A stretch of DNA of 64,000 nucleotides from Hedera helix (Eukaryota > Streptophyta > Magnoliopsida > Apiales > Araliaceae). The notes beneath the pieces are model-generated. The model ran no database searches, had not been told where the DNA came from, and worked only from the letters and a program-made list of their open reading frames with translations. Made by a program: the position numbers and the translations under genes. Every line of letters begins with the position of its first letter. The stretch's first letter is position 1. The stretch lies in the NCBI GenBank assembly GCA_947179155.2, contig OX359280.1, forward strand, positions 9,971,501 to 10,035,500, given 5' to 3'. Shown piece by piece: positions 37,772 through 49,941 of the stretch.

Positions 37772-40700
37772 GTGTCATTATTTATGCAAAATGATCCAAA
37801 TATTATTATGCCCGAAAGTGTCGTTTCGAGTTCAAGTACAGATTGTACAACATTTCCACGTTCTACTGGCGAGCAAAGCAAATGTATAACGGTTGTTTGG
37901 GATCATTTCATCGAAGTGTGTGGATTGTGGAAGGTGTTAAAAAAGCACAAGTCAAAATATGTAACAATTTCTTTGGGACTAAAGGAAATAACACATTAGC
38001 TCGTCAATATGAGTAGTGTTTGAAGAAGCATAAAATAACCGATGAAAGCTCTCAATCATAAATTAATCATTCTGGCCACAATTGGAGTTACAATCAAATA
38101 TTACAAAAGGAGTGGCAAGCTAAGTTAGTGATCGAGAAAGAGCTTCCATTCAATTTTTTTGACGATGCGCGTTGTACCGACGACGTTTAAGGCGCATTGC
38201 AACCAAAATATAAACAAGTAAGTAGAATGACTACTAAACATGATGCATTTAAATTATATAATACAACTAAAAATGAATTAATTGAATATTTTGATGTAAA
38301 ATTTGTTTAACTAGTGATACTTGATCTACTAATCATCAATCTAGAATTAGTTATATTTGTATTACAGTTCATTAGATAGATTCTGAAATATTTATGGAAA
38401 AAATGATTATAGGATTTGAATATTTTGAATTACCACATATCGGTCAATCAATGTATGCTCAAATTATGTCCATAATCCATATTTTCAAAATTAAAAATAA
38501 AATAATGAGTATTAGTTTAAATAATGCAACAAATAATATTAGTTCTATTAATATGTTAAAAAATGATTTAAAACCTATAGTAAATGGTGCATTTTTTTCA
38601 TGGTAGATGTGTATGCCATATAATAAATTTGATTGTACAATTCGGATTCACCTACTTGCAATTGATAATATGTAAAATTCGTGGTATGATTGATTATATA
38701 TATGGTTCAAATAGAAGAATACAAGATTTTAGATTTTTTGTCATACTCTTGTGAAAGATTTAAAAGAGTAAAATTTAATAATAACACTGGATGGAATAAT
38801 ACATATGATTTATTAAGGGATGTTTATAAATGCTAAAATATACTTATGGAGTTTTATAACACATAAACTAATCATGAAATAACAAATGAAGATTGGGATT
38901 TTTTATGTCAACTTTTAAATATTCTTAAAGTTTTTTAAAAAAAACACACAAAATTATTAAGTGGTGTTTATTATCCTACAATTTATCATGTTATATTTGC
39001 ATGTTTGGAAATAACAAATATGTTTTAACAATATAAATATGATCCTTTTTGGGCTGACCTTATTAAAAATATGGAAGAAACAATTAAAAAATATTTTGAA
39101 GACATGTCTACTGTTATTATTTTTACACCGGCATTAAACCCCATAATAAAATTAGAAGGTGTGGAAAGTGTTTAAGAAGATATAGTAGAAAATATAGGTA
39201 CTAAAAATATTGATTCCATTAAACAAAAATTTATTAATACATTTACTGAATTTTATAAACATTATAAGTCTGTATGTTCTAAATCTACACGTGCACCACC
39301 CAAGCCTCTTCATCTTCTATGTATGCATCATTATTAAAATCATTATCAAAAAAACCAAAAACTTCAACACAAACAAGCAGTTTAAACATACTTAGTTTAT
39401 ATTATAGTACTAATTTTAGAAGTTTTATAATTGACCAAGAATTTGAAAATTTTGATATACTTGCATTTTGGAAAAGCATAACTGACAATTTTCTACTTTG
39501 GCTGCGATGACCCATGATTTACTAACTATCTATGTGACGCCCCCAAATCTGGGCCCACACAGCCCAAACTTGAGTCGTCAAAAGACTACAACAAAATTAT
39601 TACAACAAAGCACAACGTACAACAATACAGTGTATAATAATACACAACTAAGTCTTCACTATTATTGCCACACTATTTTACAAAACGTGAAGACTATGAT
39701 AACTATTCCTCGGACCCTCACTCCATTCCCCGGCTAGACCCTGTTATGTTTTCATCTCCTGTTGAAAAACAATGGAACAAAAGAAAGGGTGAGCTCAAAT
39801 AGCCCAGTAAGAAATATCATGACTAAGATAATGACGAATAAATTATCATTAGCCTTCAACAGTTGAGTTATTGATAGAATACAATAGACTACAAGGTTTA
39901 TATCAAAAACTGCAGTTAAATTCTTAAACAACGTTCAGATCAATAATAGCAGCGGAATGAGTAATCTATTAGAAGAATAATGCAGACTATAATGTCCACT
40001 CGGTTCTCTTTTTAGGAAAAACATCATCAACTTTTATCATTTGAAATATCATTAGTCAAGATAATACAAATTCACAGTTCCTGATCATAATCATGCACAT
40101 CAACAGTTCATCTTTGTACTACGGGCCAAAGATATTCAAAATAGCACCAACGGTCATGATTATACCAGATTCAGCCTTTGGTCATAATCATACCAAACAA
40201 TAGTTCATCTTTGCACTACGGGCCAAAGAGAACATTCACCACATGCCATAAAAGACACCGAACAGATGTATCGCCTTTAACCTATCATCTGTTCAACAAA
40301 TATATCACATCTGTGCTCCCGGCCACAGATATTCACAACAGCTTGATTTTTGGATGATTAGAATGATATAAATGATGAACAGAAGAAATAGGATAACAAT
40401 AAGTATTGAAAGTTTACTTTGTACAGATTCAAATAATGTCCAAATTGTCAACATGATGTGGAGTGAAATTTAAAAATGATATTCAAGATCCACAGTTCAG
40501 AATAACGGTTACAATTCAATAGAAAGGTTCACGTAAATAGGAAGGTTCAGTTGAAATAATGAAGTTCAACTATTATGGAACATATAATATTTTCAGGAAT
40601 TATAGAAGCAATAGTTCCATAATAAATTTCGATTTAGGAGTATGAAAGAAAATAATATCCCTTACCGTAGCAGGTTTGATTAACAAAAGGTGAAGGAAAT

Positions 40701-42600
40701 TAATACAAAGGGTTATTCACCAACAGGCGGCAATCCGCTCCGTAAGGTTATTCCCACAATTTAATAGAATTTGAGTACAAAGAGTTATTCACCAAACAGG
40801 CGGCAATCCGCTCCGTAAGGTTATTCTCAGAGATTAATAATGAATGAATACGAAAGGTTATTCACCAACAGGCGGCAATCCGCTCCGTAAGGTTATTCCC
40901 ACAATTTAATACATGGAAATAAAAGGCACGTCTTATGAGTAAGGAAGAAACAATATTATTATCGAGAATCAAATAATGATAATCCCTTACCATAGTACGT
41001 TTGAATAATGGAAGATGAAAAAGATGGTATCCCTTACCTCAACACGTGACTGGATATTGATTTAAATGAGGTTGATTAACTTGAACAGTACACGTATACT
41101 TATAGATCTTCACAAATACTCAAGATGACTTAAGCACACTTAGAGAGAACTTTCACAAGAAGTATTTAGAGAGAGAAAGAAAGAACAAGTAAGGAAGTTT
41201 ATGAAAAATCCTTAAGTTAAGGCTTCTATTTATAGCCAAAAATCTTATCATTCATTTAATCTAAACCATTCATTTAAAGATCATCTTTTAATCTACACCA
41301 TCCATTTCAAATATTATATTATCTTTAATCTACACCATTCATTTCATATCACCTAATAATCACCTAACTTTATATTATAAACAAATCAATTTAATTATTC
41401 AACAATAATTCACACTTTAATCTACACCATTCATTTCATATCACCTAATAATCACCTAACTTTATATTATAAACAAATCAATTCAATTATTCAACAATAA
41501 TTCACACTTTAATCTACACCATTCATTTCATATCACCTAATAATCACCTAACTTTATATTATAAACAAATAACTTTATCAATTCAATTATTATGACTAAT
41601 TGTTATAAATACAGTATAGTTAGCACTTAGATATCAAGTCAATAAATTAATGAAATACAACTGTTTAAATAACATCATAATAGAGATAACAATAATGTAA
41701 AATAAAGCATACGTTACTGTGTAATGACAATTATTGATTCAATAATGTGAATTACTGTGCATATGTTACTGTGACAATTATTAGGTTCAATAATTTTAAA
41801 AACAGTGCAACAACAATTATTGACTCAATGATATAAAATACAGTGTAATGACAATTATTAAATCAATAATGCAAAATACTGTGTAACAACAATTATTGAA
41901 TTGATAATATAAAATATTATGCAGTGACAATTATCGATGAAATGATGCGTAACAGTTACGGTGTCAATTATCAGACCAAAAATATGAGACACTATGCAAT
42001 ACCGTGTGTTACTGTAGAGTACCGAGTGCTACAGAAAATACCAATAACTACCGTATGCTACTATTCTTTTATCACCAGTATTTTAACAGTTCCGTTGACT
42101 ATTTTTATTTAAAAAGGTTATTTCTGTCGTTTTCTATATCCGACAAATATTCCGTTGTGGGGTCCACCAATAATTTGTTATTTCGGCGCCGTCGGACCAA
42201 ACGAATATTCCCCGACCAAACGAATATTATCCGACAAAATAAAATTTGCACATAACATCCTTAACTTTTAACTTTATCAATTTAACCACTTACTGTTTAA
42301 AAAAAATATCTATATGAAGAAAAATTAAATTTTGTATTTCATAAAATTCGGGGTCTTACAATCTAAGCTAATATCGTAGCTTCAGAATCTTATTTTTCTT
42401 TATTTGGCAGGGTACTAGATGAAAAAAGAAGTAGACTTAGCCCAAAATTGTTAAAGACATGCGTTTGCTATAAAAATTATCTTGCATCACAAATAAGAGT
42501 ACAAGACATAATATACGATTAAGATACCTCAGAAGATTTCGAAGTTGGAGCAGGAATTGTCGAAAGTGCACATCCATGAATATTGAAGATATATTTTTTT
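37772..42600 (+). pseudogene. Decayed hAT transposase gene, split by a solo LTR
   Basis: Pieces lie in family order. A BED-type zinc finger region (about 37870-38040) reads KCITVVWDHFIEV, then CNNFFGTKGNNTLARQYE in a shifted frame. Mid-domain pieces include ELPFNFFDDARCTDDV (about 38140), RFKRVKFNNNTGWNNTYDLL (about 38755) and NEDWDFLCQLLNILKVF (about 38888). The C-terminal dimerisation region begins FENFDILAFWKS (about 39445). It is interrupted at 39533 by the LTR and resumes at 42361 with ANIVASESYFSLFGRVLDEK and RSRLSPKLLKTCVCYKNYLA. Many stops and frameshifts predate or accompany the insertion. Terminal repeats of the hAT element were not found. Non-functional. Confidence 0.85.
39533..42360 (-). 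mobile_element. Solo LTR of the Tekay-like family, TSD ATCTA
   Basis: This is the reverse complement of the LTRs at 51644 and 59403, from TGTGACGCCC to GGGGTCTTACA. It is flanked by ATCTA on both sides (39528-39532 and 42361-42365). Its length is 2,828 bp against 2,918 bp for the intact element. The difference is almost fully explained by one 73-bp repeat unit fewer (three rather than four) and a missing short duplication of GGTTAAAGGCGATA. It sits inside the hAT transposase gene. Confidence 0.95.
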
Positions 42601-42880
42601 GAAGATTTGAAGATAAATTTTTTTAAGTTTTGAAGACAACTACTTTTTAAATATTTGAACTTTGAAGACATATTTTTAATTTTATTCTTGTAATGTTATT
42701 TTAATGAGAGATGCTAAACTTGTTGTTTTAATGAGAGATGTTAAACATTTTAATGAGAGATTCACATACAAACAACTAAAACAAGTACTACTTTATTATT
42801 TTAATTAAATCCTTAAAATCATGATTCCAAATCCACATGGGCAGGACCCACAAGGGACTTGCTAAAATTTATTTTTGTTT
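42601..42880. other. Spacer after the hAT remnant
   Basis: AT-rich sequence with a small direct repeat (TTTTAATGAGAGAT around 42712-42760). It may include the 3' end of the hAT element. No gene is seen. Confidence 0.4.
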
Positions 42881-43076
42881 GTACCACAAATATATTAATA
42901 TAATAATAATAATTATTATATATTGATTTCATAGACAGAAGTAAAAAGTTATATACCAAAATCAATATATAACAATATTAATTATATATTAATTTTGGTA
43001 TATAACTTTTTACTTCTGTCTATGAAATCAATATATAATAATAATTATTATTATTGTTATATACTGATCTTGGTCA
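42881..43076. repeat. Near-perfect hairpin MITE (about 196 bp)
   Basis: The left arm from about 42900 and the right arm to about 43053 are reverse complements over about 70 bp with about one mismatch in the core. The arms contain TTGATTTCATAGACAGAAG and, mirrored, CTTCTGTCTATGAAATCAA. The loop is about 10 nt. Weaker pairing continues outward to about 42881 and 43076. Such near-identity implies a recent insertion. As RNA it would form a long, almost perfect stem. Confidence 0.85.
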
Positions 43077-43249
43077 CACATTCACGCATAACAAGAACAA
43101 TAAGTAAAAAGTAAAAAAGCATATGCTCTATTGCACAATGCTTTTTTTTCCATGACAGCCTCATAATTTTTTCACATCTTTTAAGATTTCTCCTATATTA
43201 TTTTGTTTTAATAATATTCATATACCTATGAAGAAGACAGAAGAAGTAC

Positions 43250-43510
43250 ATGACAGAAGAATTTTGTGGTTCCTCTTCATCATCTTTTTCAGTCTCACTG
43301 TCTCAAGAACACGTGTCAAACCTTCAACAAAGGCTTCAATATATAGTCGAAAGCCCGCAACACTGTTGGTCTTATGCCATTTTTTGGCAAACCTCAAATG
43401 TTCCCGATAATGGCAACCTCCTCTTGTCCTGGGCATTGAAGAAGCCTTTGCCGCAAAGCGTCTCTCTAGATAAGTTTTGTTGTAAACACAATTTTTTCAT
43501 TTTTTCTTAG
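43250..43510 (+). pseudogene. Fragment of a bHLH-MYC N-terminal domain (MYC2/bHLH14-like)
   Basis: The open frame contains NLQQRLQYIVESPQHCWSYA and IFWQTSN, then NGNLLLSWA. This matches the start of the bHLH-MYC_N domain of plant MYC transcription factors (usual form LQQRLQ.IV...WW.YAIFWQ.S), which mediate jasmonate and related signalling. Similarity stops after LSWA at about 43434, where a GDGH motif would normally follow. The bHLH domain is absent and the frame ends at 43508-43510. It reads as a broken gene start or a captured fragment. A start at 43250 (MTEEF) is possible, with an upstream ATG in another frame. Confidence 0.65.
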
Positions 43511-44686
43511 ATTTTCTTCCTTTGATTTTATAATTTTGTTGGATCTTAATGTCAATTGGGTTTTTTCTTATTTACTTGTATTGAATTGCACAAAAAGATC
43601 ATGTTTTGGGAATGAAATTTTTTGGGTTTATTTTTTTGTCTAGTTAGTCTTTTGAAGCTGTAATTTTGTTGGGTTTTGTTTGGTTTTCATGAATTAGTGT
43701 TTGTTTGTGGCGCAATTGTGAATTTGGTGACTACAATTCCATTGGTTGTGTTTTATTATATTCTTCTCTCAGTAAAGTTTGATTATTGAAACTACAATTG
43801 TTGTTGGGATTTGGTTTTTGTATACAATTGTATCTTGTTTAGTCTTTTTGATGATTGCACTTGCATTTTCATAGCCCATATTGTTATGGGTTCTTCTTTT
43901 TCTTTAGAAATTGTAAGCACTCAATTGTTATGCGTGATATATGGCCTAGCCCAAGGCCTTGGGAGCCCGGCCTAGCCCAAGGCCTCAACAAGCTAGAGTT
44001 TCGTTGGGAATGTCCAGCCTGACCTGGTTAGGGTGATCAATAGTCAAGGTATGACTTGGCCAAGTCAATGGCCAAAGCCTGTTAGGCCCAAACCGGACCA
44101 AACCAGGACGGTCTGCTTTGCATGTCTAACACACTTTGAGCATTTGCATGTAACTTATGTAAGAACATCTCAACCATTGGATACCCTTTCCTTTGTGAAA
44201 CAATTTGTCCACGTGGCACCCTTCTATACCCTTTTCTCTTTGTAAAAACAAAACATTAGCACACAAAAAAAAGCAAAATAGCAAAATCCCCTTAGAAGGG
44301 AAAAATTATTGCTTGTTCTTAGAATAGGGGGAATAGTATGCTCCTCCTTTTACATGCATATAAGTCTTTGTGGATCCCACTACAGAGAAACCCACCTACT
44401 AATGAGAGGGAGACAAACCCCACTACAGAGAGACCCACATACATACGAGAGGGAGAATAAACTCCTCCCCATACTCAAAGAGCATGAAATAGTAAAAATA
44501 GACTTTTTGTCAAAGAGTTGGACCTCAAAACGACACCATATTTTCCACGCGTCATGTATGCAATACCCTTCTCACTGTCCCTTACAAAAATTGCAGAATA
44601 TCCCTCTGCTAGCGTAAGTCAACCTAAAGTCTCTGTTTTTAGAGAGAGAAAAGAACGGAGATTTCTAGAGAGAGAAAATCACAGAG
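43511..44686. other. Intergenic region upstream of F-box gene 2
   Basis: No further gene is recognised. Small direct repeats are present: GGCCTAGCCCAAGGCCT twice (about 43945 and 43970), and a 47-bp unit with CCCACTACAGAGA(G/A)ACCCAC twice (about 44376 and 44420). GA-rich leader-like sequence (AGAGAGAGAAAAG) lies just upstream of the gene 2 start. Confidence 0.5.
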
Positions 44687-45568
44687 ATGAGCAAAAGGGT
44701 GTGTTTAGGTGAGGAGAGAGAAAGTGAAAATGGTGGTGGTGGGTGGGAGGGGATGAACCCGGAGCTGCTGGCGGGGATACTGGTGAGGTTACCGGCGGAA
44801 GAGATGATGAGGGTGGCGCCGCTGGTGTGCAAGTGGTGGAGGGCGGTGGTTGCCGGACCTTACTGCTGGAACAACATCGACCTGAATCGGTGGAGCCGCC
44901 GCCGAAACAGCTCCGACGTTGTCGATTCTGCCGTGAGGAAGCTGGTCCGTCGCAGCCGGTGTACCTTTCGGCTTCTCTCCGCTTATCGGCTAGGCAATGC
45001 CGGATTCTCTTATGTTTCCAACTGGTATATCTTTGTTTTTTATTTCTGTGTCCAAAAAAGATTGAAACTTTTTGGGTTTGTTCTTAAGTTTGTTGAGTTA
45101 TGGGTATGATGATCTTTTTATTTGAGGGTGTAATTTGTGTTTATTAAATGAAGAAAAAGATTTTCTTTTGTTCGGTATGCTTAGGTGGATTTGATTTCCT
45201 TTTTTAATTTATTTGAAGATTTTTGTTTGTAATATTTAGTTTTTGATGTGTCTGAAAAGCTGATTTCTAATTATTATTTTTTTCCTTTTAAGGTGTAATA
45301 GATGTGCTTAGAGACATTTATTAATGAATACCCATTATCGGCCTTTGTAAAATATTATGTTTGTATTTGAGGGTCTTTATTAATTCATTTGTTTTGGGAT
45401 TAACAAACGTAAGAAAGATGCTCAATTTTTGGCGGTTTGAGGGGCTGAAAGTTCTTTGAATGTTTTGAATATGGAAGAATTCCCATGTTGGGGTAGATTG
45501 GTCCAACAATTTCATAACTTGTGGTGTTTCAACTTTTTTCCCTGTAATTTGTGGTGAGATCATTACTA

Positions 45569-45822
45569 CTCCCTCGGTTTCAAATACTAGTGGATCAATT
45601 TTGACTTTTTAAAATCTTTTGAGATTTTTCAAATTTTAAAATTAATTTGACTTATTTAAATTTTGAAATAATAATTATTGAAATTAGTAGTGCTGCTTAG
45701 ATAGTTTAAATTTTTCATAATTGTATTATCTACAAGTAAATGAATTAATATCAATTTTGAATTTGTGAATATTTGACTTACAAAAAGTCAAAAATTGATC
45801 CTGTGCTTTCAAATGGAAGAAG
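45569..45822. mobile_element. Stowaway-like MITE in F-box gene 2 intron
   Basis: The ends CTCCCTCGGTTTCAAATACT and GTGCTTTCAAATGGAAGAAG are imperfect inverted repeats. The inner parts GGATCAATTTTGACTTTTT and AAAAAGTCAAAAATTGATCC also pair. TA flanks both ends (45567-45568 and 45823-45824). The body is non-coding. Confidence 0.75.
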
Positions 45823-48800
45823 TATGTGATATGGGTGTGTTTTATGTGCTTCTTTTCATTATGTACAGTATAAGAGTATTTTGTTTCCTTGTGTTTTTTG
45901 TTCTTTTATACCTATTTCTCAGCTTTTCTTGGAATTGTTGTGCTTTTCTTGGAATTGTTGTGCTTTTCTTTATTTCGTACTAAAAATAAAGAAATCCATT
46001 TTCCTGGATTGTTTTACACGAGTCTGCGTGGGTCATTTTTTCTCTGTACTTTTCTGTTTTACATGAGTCTGCGTGTGTGCTTTGAATGCTTCGTGCTTTA
46101 TCAGAACTGGAGGTTCATTTTTATTTCATCTATTTTCTCTATTGAAAATCAGCCCAAGCTATATTTTTTTTTCCACGAAGCTTGTGCTGGGTGTGATCTA
46201 ATCTGTCATGTGTGTGTTTTGTACACCTCTTTGTTATGTGTCATAGAAGGGTTTTTTTTTCCTTACGTTTTTCTCTTTGTTTACCCAAATTCTCTGTTTT
46301 TCATAGGATGATTGTTCAAGTAGTGCATTTCATATTTTGTACTAATAAATAAATAAAAATGATTTTCCACTTTATTTTTAGTGTGTGTATACTTCGTTCT
46401 ATTTCCCCCTTTTTATTTTGAAAATTCTGTTGTTTCTATTCAAGGTGACAAACAGAACTTGGGAGAATTCCAAAATTCTTTTGTTGAATGTTTGTTCTTT
46501 ACACATTTGTTACTGTATCAGAACTTAGGTTTGGTGGCATTTAAAATTCTATCCCTATACAAAATCAGAACAAACTTTTTTTCCTCATATAGATTATAGC
46601 ATGTGCTGAGTGAGATCTTTAATACTCCTTTTGTCTTAATAAAAAAGATCACTTCTTTTGTAGAGGTAGTTTTTCTTATGCGTAATGTGTGTGTATTTTC
46701 ATGCCTCTTACTTATGTCAAGGTTTTTCTTATAACTTCTGCAATTCTGTTTGTTCAACATATTTCTCAGGTTTTATTGGGATTCTTGTTTTTTTATAAAA
46801 TAAATAAAACCTTTTCTCCACTTCTTTTATGTGTGCGTGTGCGCTAGCTATGTTAATTTTTCTCTAACTTGCTTTCTTAATTTGAAAGTTTTGCTGTTTT
46901 CATTTCTGTGGTGAGAAACAGAATTTGGGATAATGAGGAAATGTTTTCTTTGTTGGTTTTTGCTTTCAGAACTTGGACACTTTGATATAGTGATTACCAC
47001 TCTTTTATGTATTTGATCATATCTATGGAAAAAAATAAGTTTAAGGAGCTACAAATATATTTCAAACTAGGTTTCAATATTAAACTGTTCCTGCAAATAC
47101 AAGAGAGTAGGATGCTATATTAAACAATTTGTTTCTTGGTAGGTACGTTGACCACACGTGTATCACTGTATATGCAGGTTTTGATCGAGAGAAACAAAGA
47201 ACATGGAACAATCTAATTGTTTTCAAATTTGTGTGCGGCCTGGACTTTTATGCCTTGCTACATGCAGCTAGCCTAATTTGTTTTATAGACTTATAGTGAT
47301 ACTTTATTGCTTCTGCATACATATCCAAAACTAAATTACAACTGACTTGTTATTTTCTGTTTTTATTTGAGTTTGTTTTATTTAACAATCAATTGATGCA
47401 TTAAATTACTGTACTTTTGAAACAGAAATATCTCTTCTTTTCCTACTACATCAGACTTCTGGATTCTACCAGCTCTTTCAGTTACTATGGTGTTCTTTGA
47501 CAGAGTATAGGAAATTATTTTGTTCAAAGATTTCACGTAATTTTTTCCTTTAATATTTTGAGGGGGAAAGAAGATGGAAAAAAATACATAAATATTGTAG
47601 GGATCTTTCAAGAATATCAGTAAAACTGTCCTGTTGACCCCCATGAGCTTTTCTTTGAATTCTTTCACCGTAGGTAGAAATCAACAAGAGAACTCCAAGC
47701 CAAGCATTCGAATGCCATTTTTTTCAATTAATTTTTCTTTGTTACTTTCTAAATCTCTGTTTTGTTTGATATAATGGTACATAAGTACATAACATCCTTG
47801 GACTGTTAAATATTGAAAGTTAATTACTTTTTCTAGACATAAATGATGATTATTCGTTATCACCTCCATAATCATTTGTGTAATGGTTTGTGGTCTGACA
47901 ACAACCTTGTCATATTCTAGAACTTTTATGATCCCACATTTGTTTACGGAGTAGTAAAATTACATGGCTTGTTCTAGGTCATGCTTGATATCTATCGACT
48001 TATATTACAGATACATGCCAATACAATATATCTATAATTGCTGTTAGTTCGAAGAATATCCGTCTTCTGCTTAGAAACGGCAAGTTTTCTAAGTTCAATA
48101 TAAGGTTGTCAATATAATATTCACTGCAGATTCGTAATCTTGATGAAATAAATGAAGTTCAAGTACCAATGGAAAATTTATAAATCACACCCTTGTATTT
48201 GTTTATTTATATGTTTGTCGTTAGTTTTGTGCTAGCAAAATCATTTACGTGCTTTCACATCTAACATTAATATGCAAAAGTAAGCTACATGAAATTATTT
48301 CCATTTTTTCAATTGATATGGTCAGCTTTCACTATTGAAATAACTCTAATATGTTCCCGAGTAATGTAACTCAGTTTAATACCTGAGATCATAGATGCCG
48401 TTGCAAGTGAAAGTGTGAAACAACTTACATCTGTTGCAGGAGCCTTTGATTCTTTCCAAAACTTTTACGTGATAGTAGTTTATGCATCAAAAATATATTT
48501 TAGTATATGCGAACAACCTCCATAGCTGGGTGGGCATGAGATGTTGAAATACTCCTAGTATTCTCAATTCTGAGTACACTTGTTGTATAACATGTTACTA
48601 GAATTTTTAAGTGCTTCTCGAGTCTTGCTACTGTACATTGTAGAGGGACTAAACCTTGAAACACTGTCAATGCTTCTGTTATTAATGTCAGTACTTAGTA
48701 TTTCCAAGAAAGAACTGAAAAAATAGTTTGCATAGCAGGGAACTGAATCTGTATTTTTTAAAATTTACATTAAATAATGCTGCCCAATTCTCATCATTTA

Positions 48801-49058
48801 TGTATAATTTGAAAAGTGTGATAAATTATACAAGAGGAGTATGTAATTCATCTCTCCTGATGTTCCTGTTTGCCTTTTTTTTTCCTTTGGTGATGCTGTG
48901 TTTTTTGAGGACATGATTGGGATCAAATTCTTGCTGGCTGAACATCAAATTTTGATTATTGCTAATAGAAGGGATCCAAGAGTTTAGTGTTCTACAACAT
49001 TAAAGAATTTCATTTTTCTTTCAGTACGTCCTTAGTTTCAAATGAGGAAAAAGATATA

Positions 49059-49324
49059 CTCCCTCAGTTTCACAATACAGGATTAATATTGACTTTTTGA
49101 AGTCAATTTGAGATGTTTTTCAAATTCAAAATTGATATGAATTAATTTATTTTTAGACATTACAATCCTGAAAATTGTAAACTATCTTACTAATACTACT
49201 AATTAAAAGATGTATTATATTCAAAAGTTAAATAAATCACATCAATTTTGAATTTGAATTTTTTTCAAAATTGATTTTGACATGTCAACCTCAAATTTGA
49301 TCTTATATTTTGAAACAGAGGAAC
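49059..49324. mobile_element. Stowaway-like MITE just upstream of F-box gene 2 exon 2
   Basis: The ends CTCCCTCAGTTTCACAATAC and TATATTTTGAAACAGAGGAAC form inverted repeats with TA on both sides (49057-49058 and 49325-49326). Long inner pairing includes TCAATTTGAGATG and CATGTCAACCTCAAATTTGA. It ends only about 60 bp before the exon 2 splice acceptor, so it may affect the branch-point region. Confidence 0.75.
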
Positions 49325-49941
49325 TATATATTTTGCAGCTAACTGACATAGGCATTAAATATTTTCTTTCTGCATTTTGCTTGTAGCGGGAGATGTCTCA
49401 AGGTCTTGATAATGCCTCTGAGTGAGATAACTGACCAGATGGTGCTGAGGCATGCCGAGTCACTTGCCAGTCTGACATACTTGGACATCAGCTACTGCTC
49501 AAATATCACATCCAAAGGGCTAGAAGCTTTTGGAAAGCTGTGCAAGTCTTTGGTTCACTTTAAAAGGAACATGCCCCCACCATTCTTGGGTATGTCCGTG
49601 CAAGAAACAGCTTTCAAGATAATTGATTCTGAAGCAATGATCATAGCTGATACCATGTTGGGGCTCAATATATGCTTGAACTTTGTTATGGCCGCTTTGG
49701 GAATTGTGGCCTCAATGCTATCCTTAACAAGTGCAAGGCACTTACTCATCTTGATATTGAAGGATGTTGGGGCGTTGGTTGGGAGGCCGATCTTGAAAAT
49801 ATGAGTAAAAGGCTTGTCGTCTTTAAGAGTCCATGGGTCGAAGACTATGATACTGAAGAATCTTTTGACAATGACACGTACAGATTTTCACAGGATGCTA
49901 CCAATTATGATATCGAAGAATCTTCGCCAGACTCGGATTAA

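Larger units (their letters stand above)
44687..49941 (+). pseudogene. FBW2-like F-box/LRR gene 2, frameshifted by an AT duplication
   Basis: Paralogue of the gene at 22855. Exon 1 is 44687-45024 (MSKRVCLGEERESENGGGGW; F-box MNPELLAGILVRLPAEEMMR, then VAGPYCWNNIDLNRWSRR), with donor GT at 45025. Exon 2 begins at 49387 after TTGCTTGTAG (GRCLKVLIMPLSEITDQMVL, then LTYLDISYCSNITSKG). At 49667-49674 AATATATG carries a likely extra AT relative to gene 1. The exon-1 frame then runs out of homology and stops at 49802-49804 (about 251 aa). Homology continues in the other frame (LELCYGRFGNCGLNAILNKC, then THLDIEGCWGVGWEADLENM) with an acidic tail to the stop at 49939-49941. The 4.4 kb intron holds two MITEs. 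It is either a recent pseudogene or makes a shortened protein with an altered C-terminus. A sequencing error is the other option. Confidence 0.75.

Noticed and set aside
45795..46311. Phenylalanine-rich ORFs up to 140 codons
   Set aside because: T-rich intron sequence of F-box gene 2 with short local duplications (TGCTTTTCTTGGAATTGT); composition explains the frames.
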